Positions 16,492-26,055 of a DNA stretch of 34,427 bases are shown in pieces. Origin of the DNA: Bacteroidaceae bacterium (GTDB lineage: Bacteria; Bacteroidota; Bacteroidia; Bacteroidales; Bacteroidaceae); NCBI GenBank assembly GCA_024401115.1, contig JAKSLP010000033.1:1-34427 (forward strand). The letters run 5' to 3'. Position 1 is the first letter of the stretch. Each line of letters starts with the position of its first letter. Under the pieces are notes generated by a model. It worked only from the letters and a program-made list of their open reading frames with translations, had not been told where the DNA came from and ran no database searches. Made by a program: the position numbers and the translations under genes.

Positions 16492-17487
16492 TTAAATTTT
16501 TGCCAAAAATTGTTCTAGGTCTGACTTTAAGCGATTGAAAGGTTCGCAGTTTAAAATCGACCTGTTCTTTTTCAACATCAAATCCACACTGCTCTGACTA
16601 TGCTGGTAACTGTTCAGTTCATTCTGCATCTGGCAATCATGGCCAGCCAGAGCCCGGATTTCATCCTCACGTTCTTTTCGCAACAAGGCACAAACCGGTG
16701 TCAGCAGTTTTAGTGTCACATTCTCAAAAATATGATGGCCCTGCATGAAATAATAAGCATTTTCGGGACGGACTCCAAGATGGGTCATCTCCACTTTCAA
16801 TGTTTCAATTTCTTCCTTGCATTCAGAAAATTGGTGTTCCAGATAATTCAGTTTCCTATTCACTCTGCCTTCCAGTTCCATAAGGCAATGTTCCAGTTGC
16901 AACACATCCACATGAGAGAGTCGGGCGACATGAGCAAATTCCATAATTGGGAAAGTTCTCAAATCATTCTTACGATAGAAATAAACATTCCAGACAAAAA
17001 GTGGATATGTTATTTGGGAGTATATCCGGAAGAACTCCTCGAAATTAATCATCTCGTGATCATTGAGTGTGGACATCACACAGACCTCGTGAAGCGTGGC
17101 GGCATTACATTGGTAATTCTCAATAGCATAAGCATAGGTATGGAACACATACGGGCTCTCACACATTTTTTTCGAAGTGGAAGTAGCGCCTTGTAGCAGA
17201 TAGTCATAATCCGCATCCACACAGGCTATCATGTTTTGGCCCAATGTTTGCCCCAACGTATTCATCATTGCCTGTTTTTTCCCTTTGGTCAAACTGTCAC
17301 GAGAAGGCAGCATTACCTCAAAATAGACAGACTCTGTTTCGTAGACACTCAAGATATTACGCCAGAACATAATGTCGTCATATCCTTCGACATACACCAC
17401 AATTTTCTTGCGTGCTTTCTTTGGCCTCAATCGGTTTGAGGCTCCTATATAAAGGCTACATAAATTATCCGACAAACGTCTGGCCAT
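16492..17487 (-). CDS. DUF4435 TOPRIM-like protein (AriB-like partner of an AAA ATPase)
   Basis: A 331-residue protein with the DUF4435 architecture. I start it at ATG 17487, eleven bases after the ATPase stop; a TTG at 17505 that overlaps the stop is a less likely alternative. TOPRIM-like metal-binding residues are visible: Glu34 in VYVEGYDDIMFW and the DxD of Asp91 and Asp93 in ACVDADYDYL. The rest is helical without a motif I recognise. DUF4435 proteins pair with ABC-type AAA ATPases; in the PARIS defence system the pair is AriA (ATPase) and AriB (DUF4435 effector, reported to cleave tRNA). The orientation and adjacency here fit that plan, but the ATPase is shorter than typical AriA and broken, so a different or housekeeping relative is possible. 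This gene itself appears intact. Confidence 0.75.
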   Translation of the reverse strand: MARRLSDNLCSLYIGASNRLRPKKARKKIVVYVEGYDDIMFWRNILSVYETESVYFEVMLPSRDSLTKGKKQAMMNTLGQTLGQNMIACVDADYDYLLQGATSTSKKMCESPYVFHTYAYAIENYQCNAATLHEVCVMSTLNDHEMINFEEFFRIYSQITYPLFVWNVYFYRKNDLRTFPIMEFAHVARLSHVDVLQLEHCLMELEGRVNRKLNYLEHQFSECKEEIETLKVEMTHLGVRPENAYYFMQGHHIFENVTLKLLTPVCALLRKEREDEIRALAGHDCQMQNELNSYQHSQSSVDLMLKKNRSILNCEPFNRLKSDLEQFLAKI

Positions 17488-17498
17488 TTTCGCTCGAA

Positions 17499-18371
17499 TT
17501 AACAAGTTATATCACTGACCTCAGTAACAGCATCCATCCACCCGTCCATTATCATGGCAGGAGAATGAGTTGTCAGAATAACCTGGGCATTTGGATTCAA
17601 TTCTCGAATCAGGCTGATCAGCCGTTGCTGCCAGTCTATATGTAAACTGATTTCCGGCTCATCCATTAGCAGGACATAAAGTTGCTGATTCTGAACTAAA
17701 ACAGTCAGTAAAATAATCAGCATTTGCTTCTCGCAAGAAAAAAGCTCGTAAGAAGATAGTTCTTGGACAGCAAGTCAACTGCCTTCTCCATGATATAAGC
17801 CCAGAAAATCCATCTGCTGCTCAAAACGGAGCTCGTTACATTTACGCATCACTTTCTTTCCTGTTTCGGCAAACAACTGGTCGATAATATCCAAGAAACG
17901 GGTTTTCAATGCTGGAACCTCTGCAGCCAACCGGCGACCATCCTCATCTCCTCTCTGCAAAAGCTCAATCATCCGATTTCCCATATTAACCTGGTAATCA
18001 AGATATTTACGCTGCAGCTGATACAATTCCCAATCCAACTCCGAGCGTATTTCCTTATCACCCGCCTTTTCTATCAACTCAACTTGAGACATTGGGCGAT
18101 CAAAACTGCGGATAATGTCAAAATGAAGTTCTTCAGCATCAGCGGGGACGAATTGCAGTTGTAAGCCTGGCATCATTGTCTGTAACGATCCGTCAACAAC
18201 TCGAAGGCTGTGCAATGCAGCCACCACCCTATTGAGAATGGTAGACTTACCGATGCCGTTGATTCCACTCAAGACGTTCACACCCTTCTGCAAATTCCAT
18301 TCGATATGCTTACGGCCAGCCCACAAAGAATCAATACTGATTTGTGCAATATACTCAACTTCTTTTTTCAT
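17499..18371 (-). pseudogene. ABC-type AAA ATPase (AriA-like) with in-frame TGA and decayed signature motif
   Basis: One reading frame of 291 codons is split by a TGA at codon 199 (17775-17777). Before it: start MKKEVEYIAQISIDSLW, Walker A GINGIGKS (36-43). After it, in the same frame: the ABC signature region, Walker B VLLMDEPE (D237, E238) and the H-loop LTTHSP, ending in TAA at 17501-17499. The signature reads LFSCEKQ instead of the family-like LSSGEKQ; both differences (Ser to Phe, Gly to Cys) need only one base change each. The combination of a stop and loss of the key Gly points to inactivation rather than programmed read-through, although TGA followed by C is a leaky context. An apparent start at 18431 would add 20 residues over the upstream region and is not preferred. 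A near-consensus -7 box (TAACTTTA) lies at 18390-18397. The partner DUF4435 gene follows. Confidence 0.8.
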
Positions 18372-18441
18372 GAGTCCATAGAATTTGCGTAAAGTTAGGT
18401 ATTTTGAGAGTAAAAACGAAGGGAAACCCATAAAAAAGAAC

Positions 18442-18449
18442 TATTTTTG
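18442..18449 (+). promoter_or_regulatory. -7 box close to the helicase start
   Basis: TATTTTTG matches TAnnTTTG and ends only nine bases before the ATG at 18459. If used, the mRNA would have almost no 5' leader. No TTTG is seen at the -33 spacing. Confidence 0.4.
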
Positions 18450-18458
18450 CAACGTTTT

Positions 18459-20330
18459 ATGAAAAATCAATTGTCAAATGCCGTACTGGAACTGGGCAAA
18501 CAAGCCCTGTTATTGCGTATGGAGTATGAAGCTGAGAAAGAGGCCTTCATGCTTCAGGCTCAAAACATGGGTATTCCCAGGAAAATAAAAAGAGGTATTT
18601 GCTGGTATCCTGTACGAATTGGCCAGAGTTATTATAACTCATTGAATCAATTGGTGGTTGAAGTTTTTCGCACTCAAGATCAAGACATTGAACATTCGTT
18701 TGAATACGGTCGGCCTGTCTGCTTTTTCACTTGGCAACCTGGCGATGAGAAAGTCAATTTCCTACCTCATAATGCAACAGTAAGTTATGTAGATGACGAC
18801 AGGATGGTGGTTGCACTACCTCAAGGCCGTGGTTTGGTAGACATTACTTCTGCCTCTCACATTGGCGTTCAGTTATATTTCGATGAAACCAGCTACCGTC
18901 TGATGTTTGAGGCACTCAACAAGGTTCTCAATGCCGATAAAGGCAGGCTGGTGGAACTGCGTGACATCATTCATGGCAACCAACATCCTCAGAAACTACA
19001 GTTCGAGTCACTTCATTTTCCTTGGCTGAATCCCACTCAGGAGCAAGCTGTCAATGAGGTGCTCAGAGCAAAAGATGTAGCCATCGTCCATGGTCCTCCA
19101 GGAACCGGCAAGACTACGACATTGGTTGAAGCTATATACGAAACCTTACGACGAGAAAGTCAGGTACTGGTATGCGCCCAAAGCAACATGGCAGTAGACT
19201 GGATTAGCGAGAAACTGGTGGACCATGGTCTCAATGTTCTTCGCATAGGAAATCCTACAAGGGTAAATGACAAGATGCTGTCGTTTACCTATGAACGGCG
19301 TTTCTCAGACCATCCTGAGTATCATCAGCTTTGGAGTATCCGTAAAACGATTCGGGAACTGCAGGGACAACGTGGAAAGACAGCCGGAGTACAACGAAAG
19401 ATTGCAAGTTTACGCGACCGGGCAACAGAATTGGAGCTACGCATCAAAGAGGAGCTGTTCAGCCAGGCCCGCGTTATTTCATGCACACTGACAGGCAGCG
19501 CTAATAAAGTGCTGAGTGGAATGAAATTCTCAACGCTCTTTATCGACGAGGCGGGTCAGGCATTGGAAGCTGCCTGTTGGATTGCTATCCGGAAAGCGGG
19601 GCGCATTGTTCTGGCTGGAGACCATCAGCAACTACCTCCTACCATCAAATGTTTCGAGGCAGCCAAACAAGGATTGGACCGTACAATGATGCAAGCCATA
19701 GCCCAAAACCGTCCCGAATGCGTCACCCTTCTACAGGTGCAGTATCGGATGAACGAAGCCATCATGCGTTTTTCATCCGACTGGTTCTATGAAGGAAAAG
19801 TCCAAAGCGATCCGAGTGTCAAATTCCGGAGCATTCTCGATTTTGACCAACCCATCGTATGGATGAATACTGAAGGTATGGATTGCAATGAGGAATTCAT
19901 AGGTGAGAGTTTTGGCAGAATCAACAAACAAGAAGCACAACTATCCATTGAGCAGTTGAAAGAATACATTCTTAAAATTGGCAAAGAACGGGTGCTTCAA
20001 GAGCATATTGACGTGGGCCTCATCAGCCCGTATAAAGCTCAAGTACAATATCTTCGCCAAATGATAAAGCACGACGGATTCTTTAAACCGTACCGTCACC
20101 TGATAACCATCAACACCGTGGATGGTTTCCAAGGGCAAGAGCGGGATATTATCATTATCTCATTGGTACGTGCTAATGAACAAGGCGAGATCGGTTTCCT
20201 ACGTGATTTGAGAAGAATGAATGTGGCGATGACACGTGCCCGCATGAAATTGATTATCCTGGGCGATGCGTCAACCCTAACCAAACATCCGTTTTATAAA
20301 AAGTTATTCGAATATATTCAAAAAATATGA
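18459..20330 (+). CDS. Superfamily 1 DNA/RNA helicase, Upf1/IGHMBP2-like
   Basis: A 623-residue helicase. The ATG at 18459 ([12 protein letters not shown]) is chosen over the TTG at 18447, which overlaps the promoter box. Motif I is [10 protein letters not shown] (from residue 212), motif II is [10 protein letters not shown], motif III is GDHQQLPPT, motif IV region [13 protein letters not shown], motif [17 protein letters not shown] and motif [11 protein letters not shown]. The N-terminal part resembles the beta-barrel region of the IGHMBP2/Upf1 group. It should unwind nucleic acid 5' to 3' using ATP; the physiological substrate in Bacteroidales is unknown. The last codons overlap the mnmA start by four bases (ATGA), so the two are cotranscribed, which hints weakly at RNA-related work. 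Confidence 0.9.
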   Translation: MKNQLSNAVLELGKQALLLRMEYEAEKEAFMLQAQNMGIPRKIKRGICWYPVRIGQSYYNSLNQLVVEVFRTQDQDIEHSFEYGRPVCFFTWQPGDEKVNFLPHNATVSYVDDDRMVVALPQGRGLVDITSASHIGVQLYFDETSYRLMFEALNKVLNADKGRLVELRDIIHGNQHPQKLQFESLHFPWLNPTQEQAVNEVLRAKDVAIVHGPPGTGKTTTLVEAIYETLRRESQVLVCAQSNMAVDWISEKLVDHGLNVLRIGNPTRVNDKMLSFTYERRFSDHPEYHQLWSIRKTIRELQGQRGKTAGVQRKIASLRDRATELELRIKEELFSQARVISCTLTGSANKVLSGMKFSTLFIDEAGQALEAACWIAIRKAGRIVLAGDHQQLPPTIKCFEAAKQGLDRTMMQAIAQNRPECVTLLQVQYRMNEAIMRFSSDWFYEGKVQSDPSVKFRSILDFDQPIVWMNTEGMDCNEEFIGESFGRINKQEAQLSIEQLKEYILKIGKERVLQEHIDVGLISPYKAQVQYLRQMIKHDGFFKPYRHLITINTVDGFQGQERDIIIISLVRANEQGEIGFLRDLRRMNVAMTRARMKLIILGDASTLTKHPFYKKLFEYIQKI

Positions 20331-21406
20331 CTAAGATTGCAGCCCTTATTTCTGGTGGAGTTGACAGCTCTGTTGCTGTATATATGTTGAAGGAACAAGG
20401 ATACACTCCCGATTTGTTTTACATCCAGATTGGTCCGGAGCAAGAGACCGAAGATTTTACCTGCACAAGCGAAGAAGACCTTGAAATGGCTACAGCTGTG
20501 GCTCATAAATACGGATGTCCACTTAGGGTTGTCAATTTGCATAAGGAGTATTGGGACTTGGTTGTATCATATACCATGGATAAGGTTCGCCAGGGACTGA
20601 CGCCAAATCCCGATGTGATGTGCAACCGACTGATTAAATTCGGATGCTTTGAGCAGCAAGTCGGCCATGAGTATGACTTTACAGCTACCGGCCATTATGC
20701 TACAACAGAAATCATTGACGGAAAGACATGGTTAGCCACCAGTCCTGACCCCGTAAAGGACCAAACTGATTTTCTGGCTCAGTTGGATTACATGCAAATT
20801 CACAAAGCCATGTTCCCAATCGGTCATCTGATGAAAAATGAGGTACGCGCCATTGCCGAGCGTGAGCATTTGGTAACTGCCCGCAGAAAGGACAGTCAGG
20901 GCATCTGCTTCTTAGGACAGATTAATTACCGTGATTATATCAAAAAGTTCTTGGGTGAAAAGCCCGGGCGTGTCATCGACATTGAGACTGGTAAAGTCAT
21001 TGGTCAGCATAAGGGATTGTGGTTCCATACCATAGGCCAGCGTAAAGGTCTCGGATTTGGAGGAGGTCCCTGGTATGTGGTCAAGAAAGACATGAAGAAG
21101 AATATTCTGCTAGTCAGCAACGGGTTCGACACCCAACGTCAATACCGCAGTACATTTGGTGTAAGAGCCTTTCATGCAATCACAGAGAATCCTTTCACTC
21201 AGGAGGGCCAGCCTTATGAGGTGACATTGAAAATCCGACACACTCCAGAGTTCACTAAGGCTATAGTAACTCCAACACCTGAGACTTTACTCATCCATGC
21301 AGAGCAACCTATTCAAGGTGTAGCTCCAGGACAATTCTGTGTAATCTATGATAAAAGCCATCACTTGTGTTACGGTAGCGGTGAAATTGAATGGTTAAAA
21401 AGATAA
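20327..21406 (+). CDS. mnmA: tRNA 2-thiouridine(34) synthase MnmA
   Basis: A 359-residue MnmA, standard size. It adenylates and thiolates U34 of tRNA for Lys, Glu and Gln with sulfur from a persulfide relay. The PP-loop is SGGVDSS (residues 9-15). The catalytic residues are Asp96 and Cys99 in [13 protein letters not shown] and Cys194 in DSQGICFLG, all present. The usual DQSYFL block reads DQTDFLAQL here, a variant that may mark one of the two MnmA paralogues found in Bacteroidales. The gene overlaps the helicase by four bases and ends in a strong terminator. Confidence 0.95.
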   Translation: MTKIAALISGGVDSSVAVYMLKEQGYTPDLFYIQIGPEQETEDFTCTSEEDLEMATAVAHKYGCPLRVVNLHKEYWDLVVSYTMDKVRQGLTPNPDVMCNRLIKFGCFEQQVGHEYDFTATGHYATTEIIDGKTWLATSPDPVKDQTDFLAQLDYMQIHKAMFPIGHLMKNEVRAIAEREHLVTARRKDSQGICFLGQINYRDYIKKFLGEKPGRVIDIETGKVIGQHKGLWFHTIGQRKGLGFGGGPWYVVKKDMKKNILLVSNGFDTQRQYRSTFGVRAFHAITENPFTQEGQPYEVTLKIRHTPEFTKAIVTPTPETLLIHAEQPIQGVAPGQFCVIYDKSHHLCYGSGEIEWLKR

Positions 21407-21407
21407 A

Positions 21408-21441
21408 AAAAAGGAGCAAACATCTGTTTGCTCCTTTTTAT
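21408..21441. terminator. Bidirectional rho-independent terminator between mnmA and the lactate operon
   Basis: A perfect 14-bp inverted repeat (21408-21421 and 21426-21439; core AAGGAGCAAAC) has a 4-base loop with A runs on one side and T runs on the other. It serves mnmA on the plus strand and the last gene of the lactate operon on the minus strand. Confidence 0.93.
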
Positions 21442-21456
21442 ATTATGAACTGTAGA

Positions 21457-22053
21457 TTAATCTGTCAGCAACACGGTCAAACCGCAGGCTGCCTGAGCGC
21501 CATAGACCAATGACTGCTCGATATCCGCAGTCTTTGAAGGACCTGACATCCAAGTGCCAAAGCCGTACTTAGAAGAGTTGTCACCCAATTTCTCCAATTC
21601 CTTGTATGCCTCGTGCATATTGTTTACCACATTCTTACGGGATACAATAAGCACCAAAAACTCAGAGATAAAACAGATAGCTTTTTGCTTCATATCCATA
21701 GGAACCCAAACACATGCATTCTCAGCACATGCAATAGAGCCCTGGATAACGCCAACATCTGTACCATCCAAATCCTGAGCACACTCTACTGTATCTGGAT
21801 TACGGTCTGCCTTGACTCCAGGAACATTGCTGGAAATAACCTTCGCATTAGGATAAGCCTGACGAATCAACTCGTTGATATCATCACCCTCCTTAACCTC
21901 AATAAGCTTCGCACCAGCAGTTGTAGTAGTCTGCTTGATATATTCAGCTACTGGATCAGCAAATGTCAGTTTCTCAAAGCCCAAATCAGGCATATCGTAG
22001 GTCTCGCGCACATTCTTGCGGAGACGACCTAATATTTCATTTTTACTACTCAT
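21457..22053 (-). CDS. lutC: LUD-domain protein LutC
   Basis: A 198-residue LUD-domain protein (LutC/YkgG family). LutC is part of the LutABC complex, which oxidises L-lactate to pyruvate using Fe-S centres. Visible family features include ADPVAEYIKQTT, the central DVGVIQGSIACAENACVWV, and a C-terminal GPSKTADIEQSLVYGAQAACGLTVLL block. It starts three bases after the lutB stop and is the last gene of the operon, just before the terminator. Confidence 0.92.
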   Translation of the reverse strand: MSSKNEILGRLRKNVRETYDMPDLGFEKLTFADPVAEYIKQTTTTAGAKLIEVKEGDDINELIRQAYPNAKVISSNVPGVKADRNPDTVECAQDLDGTDVGVIQGSIACAENACVWVPMDMKQKAICFISEFLVLIVSRKNVVNNMHEAYKELEKLGDNSSKYGFGTWMSGPSKTADIEQSLVYGAQAACGLTVLLTD

Positions 22054-22056
22054 AAC

Positions 22057-23475
22057 TTAGTCCTTTTTAATGTTTTTCCACTGTGAGTGGAATGACTTCT
22101 TAAACTCTGGCATTGTGTGATGCTTGCACCAAGCATTCAGTTTCACACCTGTAATGAACGATGGCAGTGCATTTGCCAATGGGGCGAACTTCAATGCAGT
22201 GGTAAAAAGACCAGGGTTGTCAAACATAAGCTTCATACCGTTAGACATCATTTTCTTCATTGGATCGGCATGGCCCATATCGTCCAATTCCTGACGCCAC
22301 TTGTAAATCTGAGTAGAAAGATCCACCTTAACAGGGCAGACGTTATCACAAGAGCAGCACAATGAACAAGCTGAGACATTGTGATAGTTGGCATCTTTAT
22401 CTTTCAGCATACCCAAGTTGATACCGATAGGTCCTGGAATAAAGTAGGTATATGAATAGCCCATTGAACGACGGTATACAGGGCAAGTATTCATACAGCC
22501 TCCACAACGCATGCACTTCAGGGTCTGCCAGTGCTCTTCATTTGCCAAGATGCTACTACGACCATTATCAACCAAAATGATATGGAACTCTCCTGTTGGA
22601 CGTGGTTTCTTGAAGTGAGAAGTATAAACAGTAGTAGCCTGACCTGTACCATGACGAGCCAGCAAACGTTGGAATACACCCAGGGCATCGTAGTTTGGAA
22701 TAACTTTCTCCAGACCGATAGATGCAATGTGCAACTTTGGAACAGAAGTACTCATATCTGCATTACCCTCGTTGGTACAAACCACAATTTCACCGGTTGA
22801 AGCCACACCGAAGTTGGCACCAGTCATACCGCACTCTGCAGTCATAAAATTGTCACGGAGGTGATAACGGGCGCAACGGGTTAGGTATGTAGGGTCTGCC
22901 TTTGCTTCCAATTCTGACTTGTCGTCATAACCCATACTCTTAGCACCCTGAGGACCATTCTTCTCCAGCAAGCCCTTCTCACCAAAGTTCTCTTTCACCT
23001 GCTCACGGGTAATGTGAATAGCAGGCATGATGATATGGCTAGGAGGGAGATTCATCAACTGAAGGATACGTTCACCCAAATCGGTTTCAACTACATCGAT
23101 GCCGTTCTTGATCAAGTTCTCGTTCAGATGACACTCTTCAGTCAGCATGGACTTACCCTTTACCACCTTCTTTACGTTATGCTTACGCATAATCTCCAGT
23201 ACAATTTCGTTGTACTCCTTAGCATCATTTGCCCAGTGAACAATAGCACCGTTCTTTGTCGCATTACGCTCAAATTCCTCCAAATAATCAGCCAAATGAG
23301 TAATGGTGTGCTTCTTAATCTGGCTGGCAGACTCACGCAACTGCTCCCATTCTGGCAATTCATTAGCCTGAATATCGCGCTTGGCACGAACACTCCAGAA
23401 GGTCTGGTCGTGACGTGTCACCTTATCTTGATTCTGCAGGAAGGCTTCTGCTTTCTTTGCATGTAATGTACTCAT
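22057..23475 (-). CDS. lutB: Iron-sulfur LUD-domain protein LutB
   Basis: A 472-residue protein with an N-terminal LUD domain and a C-terminal ferredoxin-like region. Two 4Fe-4S motifs are plain: CMRCGGCMNTCPVY and CSLCCSCDNVCPVK. The conserved KGKSMLTEECHLNENL segment is in the LUD domain. It is the electron-handling core of the LutABC L-lactate dehydrogenase. Full length for the family, with no disruptions. It lies 24 bases after lutA and three before lutC. Confidence 0.94.
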   Translation of the reverse strand: MSTLHAKKAEAFLQNQDKVTRHDQTFWSVRAKRDIQANELPEWEQLRESASQIKKHTITHLADYLEEFERNATKNGAIVHWANDAKEYNEIVLEIMRKHNVKKVVKGKSMLTEECHLNENLIKNGIDVVETDLGERILQLMNLPPSHIIMPAIHITREQVKENFGEKGLLEKNGPQGAKSMGYDDKSELEAKADPTYLTRCARYHLRDNFMTAECGMTGANFGVASTGEIVVCTNEGNADMSTSVPKLHIASIGLEKVIPNYDALGVFQRLLARHGTGQATTVYTSHFKKPRPTGEFHIILVDNGRSSILANEEHWQTLKCMRCGGCMNTCPVYRRSMGYSYTYFIPGPIGINLGMLKDKDANYHNVSACSLCCSCDNVCPVKVDLSTQIYKWRQELDDMGHADPMKKMMSNGMKLMFDNPGLFTTALKFAPLANALPSFITGVKLNAWCKHHTMPEFKKSFHSQWKNIKKD

Positions 23476-23499
23476 AATTCTTTTTTGTTTACAAGGTAA

Positions 23500-24231
23500 T
23501 TAAAGCCCACTTGCCAGAATCTGTGCCACGTGGATAAACTTGATAGGAGTGCCGTCCTTCTTTGCCAATCCCTGCATGTGCATCAGGCAAGAAGAATCTG
23601 GACCAGTAATAAACTCAGCGCCGGTAGCACAGTGACGAGCCAACTTGTCGCGTCCCATACGAGCAGAAACATCTGGTTCCTCGATAGAGAACATACCGCC
23701 AAATCCGCAACACTCGTCTACACGCTCAGGCTCAACAACCTTGATACCCTCTACCAACTGCAACAAGTCCTTAATCTTGTTGAAACGAGGCATAACACGC
23801 TCAGATGGAGAAGACAAACCCAACTCACGAACACCGTGGCAGCTGTTGTGCAAACTTACAGTATGAGGGAATTTAGCCTTCAAAGAAGTAGGCTTGATAA
23901 CATCATGCAAGAATTCGACCAAGTCCATAGTCTTCTTGGCAGCCTCACACTCATGCTTTACGATACCTGGATGAAAGAACTTAATATAAGATGCGCAACT
24001 GGCAGATGGTGCTACGACATAATCATAAGGAGCGAACAACTTATCGTAATCCTCTACCAATTTCTCTGACTTCTGCTGGAAACCAGCATTACCCATTGGC
24101 TGGCCGCAGCAAGTCTGCTTTTCAGGGTACTCCACGTCCAAACCAAGGCTTTTCAGTAACTTGTATGTAGCTACACCTACCTCTGGATAGAGAGCATCTA
24201 CATAGCAAGGAACAAATAATCCAATTTTCAT
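23500..24231 (-). CDS. lutA: Fe-S oxidoreductase LutA (CCG-domain protein)
   Basis: A 243-residue protein with two CCG cysteine-rich domains. The motifs are KQTCCGQPMGNAGF with SLHNSCHG in the middle, and RVDECCGFGGMFS followed by DSSCLMHMQG. Such motifs bind Fe-S centres as in the heterodisulfide reductase and GlpC families. It works with LutB and LutC in L-lactate oxidation. The 66-base gap before it contains a stem-loop. Confidence 0.94.
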   Translation of the reverse strand: MKIGLFVPCYVDALYPEVGVATYKLLKSLGLDVEYPEKQTCCGQPMGNAGFQQKSEKLVEDYDKLFAPYDYVVAPSASCASYIKFFHPGIVKHECEAAKKTMDLVEFLHDVIKPTSLKAKFPHTVSLHNSCHGVRELGLSSPSERVMPRFNKIKDLLQLVEGIKVVEPERVDECCGFGGMFSIEEPDVSARMGRDKLARHCATGAEFITGPDSSCLMHMQGLAKKDGTPIKFIHVAQILASGL

Positions 24232-24250
24232 TTTTACTAATTTTGTTTGT

Positions 24251-24287
24251 AATGACGGACAAAGGCTTTATTCCCTTATCCGTCATT
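24251..24287. promoter_or_regulatory. Intercistronic stem-loop between lctP and lutA
   Basis: AATGACGGA (24251-24259) and TCCGTCATT (24279-24287) form a perfect 9-bp stem; inner AAGG and CCTT can extend it. On the minus (coding) strand no T run follows, so a terminator is unlikely. Such hairpins often protect mRNA ends or set different levels of genes in one operon; the role here is inferred. Confidence 0.55.
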
Positions 24288-24297
24288 TATTAATTTA

Positions 24298-26025
24298 TCA
24301 ACCAACTACAGACATTAAAACGAATGCCACAGCACCTACAGCCAAGCCGTAAATTGCGAATGGAATCCAGGTCTTGCGCAGAATCTGGCCCTCATGACCA
24401 ATAAGACCCAATACAGCACAAGCTGATACGATATTATGGATACAGATCATGTTACCCATAGCACCACCAACGCCCTGCATTGCTACTGCTACGAAATGCT
24501 GATTTGGAGTATAACCCAAAGCTGTAGCAGCATCCCACTGGAAGTTAGCAAACAGCATATCTGCTACAGTGTTAGAACCGGTGATGAATGCACCCAGACC
24601 GCCGATGTAAGAAATCAGCAATGGCCAAACAGGAGCGAATGTAGTTGACAGCAGTGTAGCCATAGCCATAGGCATAGAGATACCAGCATTGCCACCAATC
24701 AGGACCTCAGTTGCAGAAGAGCCCTTGAAAATAGAAACCAGAGCTACAGAAGCCAACATAGCAATGGTTGGAGCCTTCATCTTGCCCAAAGCAGTACTCC
24801 AAGCACGCTTAACCTTATCTTTGCCTACTTCGTCATCCTTGGTCATGCCGTGCATGAAGATAGTCAGAATAGCTACCAAGATAAATGGAATGATACCTGG
24901 CAGGTTCAGCAATGCGATAGATTCGTTTACACCTTCCTCACCCAGAATGTTCTTAAAGCCAAGGCTGAACATTGGGTCATTAACCAATGGCTTCAAACCG
25001 AAAGCAGGAACACGGGTAATAACCAGAATGATACCGCACAATACATAAGGCATCCAAGCCTTAACCTGACTCATGTGCTTCTTGAACTCCTTGACGTCGG
25101 TTGCCTTGATATTACCGCTCCAGTCTGCATCCCATTCCTTCTGGTCTGCAAAACTCCATACTTCCTTAGGCACACATACGCCTTTCTTGGTCAACCAAAC
25201 CAATACGCCCAGACCGATGATACCACCCATCATAGATGGAATTTCCGGACCTGACCACCATGCTAAAATATAATATGGAACACCAAAGCATACAGATGCC
25301 ATCAGACAGTACTTCCAAACTGCGAAACCTTCGCTCCATTTCTTATTCTTACCGAAGAAGCGGGTCATGAAACCCAACATGAAGATAGGCAACAGAATCA
25401 GCATAGGCAAGTGACCTAAGGTTACGTACTCACCAATGTGCTTGTAAACCATGGCTGAATCTGCATTGGCAATACCCATATCGCTCAGTGCCTGCAGCGC
25501 ATCGGTCTCGATAGAACCGAAGCCCTTGATAGTAGGAGTACCTACAGCACCGAATGTTACAGGAATACTGTTAAAGCACAGACATACGATAGCAGCACAC
25601 AAAGGAGGGAAACCCAAGCCAAGCAACAGTGGAGCAGCCAATGCTGCTGGTGTACCGAAACCGGCAGCACCCTCGATGAATGCAGAAAACATGAAACCGA
25701 TGATGATGGCCTGAAGACGACGGTCAGGAGTAATCTCCTGCATACCTGCCTGAATGGTCTCCATTGCACCACTGGTCTGTAAGGTGTAATAGATCAACAA
25801 TGCACCAAACACGATAATCAGGATACCGAAGGCATTCCAGAAACCAGCCAATGTTAATGCTGCAACACGTACTGCAGAAAGCTTCCAGAAAATCAAAGCC
25901 TCGGCTGCAGCCAATAAGAATGATAATGGCATGGCCTTTGTAGAAGGCCAGCGGAAGCCGGCCATCAAAATCAGAGCCAGCAGAATGGGTAAGAATGCTA
26001 ATAAAGCAGCTAATCCGATACTCAT
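24298..26025 (-). CDS. lctP: L-lactate permease, LctP family
   Basis: A 575-residue inner-membrane transporter with 12 or more hydrophobic helices. It belongs to the lactate permease family, which carries lactate with protons and can also take glycolate. Typical stretches include [40 protein letters not shown] and, near the C-terminus, [19 protein letters not shown]. Length is normal. It sits between the outer-membrane porin and the LutABC enzyme complex, which fits lactate uptake. Confidence 0.95.
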   Translation of the reverse strand: MSIGLAALLAFLPILLALILMAGFRWPSTKAMPLSFLLAAAEALIFWKLSAVRVAALTLAGFWNAFGILIIVFGALLIYYTLQTSGAMETIQAGMQEITPDRRLQAIIIGFMFSAFIEGAAGFGTPAALAAPLLLGLGFPPLCAAIVCLCFNSIPVTFGAVGTPTIKGFGSIETDALQALSDMGIANADSAMVYKHIGEYVTLGHLPMLILLPIFMLGFMTRFFGKNKKWSEGFAVWKYCLMASVCFGVPYYILAWWSGPEIPSMMGGIIGLGVLVWLTKKGVCVPKEVWSFADQKEWDADWSGNIKATDVKEFKKHMSQVKAWMPYVLCGIILVITRVPAFGLKPLVNDPMFSLGFKNILGEEGVNESIALLNLPGIIPFILVAILTIFMHGMTKDDEVGKDKVKRAWSTALGKMKAPTIAMLASVALVSIFKGSSATEVLIGGNAGISMPMAMATLLSTTFAPVWPLLISYIGGLGAFITGSNTVADMLFANFQWDAATALGYTPNQHFVAVAMQGVGGAMGNMICIHNIVSACAVLGLIGHEGQILRKTWIPFAIYGLAVGAVAFVLMSVVG

Positions 26026-26055
26026 AATGTATGTATTTTTTTAGTTATTAGATTT

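Noticed and set aside
17499..18371. Programmed selenocysteine or read-through at the TGA of the ATPase
   Set aside because: The nearby signature loss suggests decay; I saw no SECIS-like hairpin and no reason for selenocysteine in this family.
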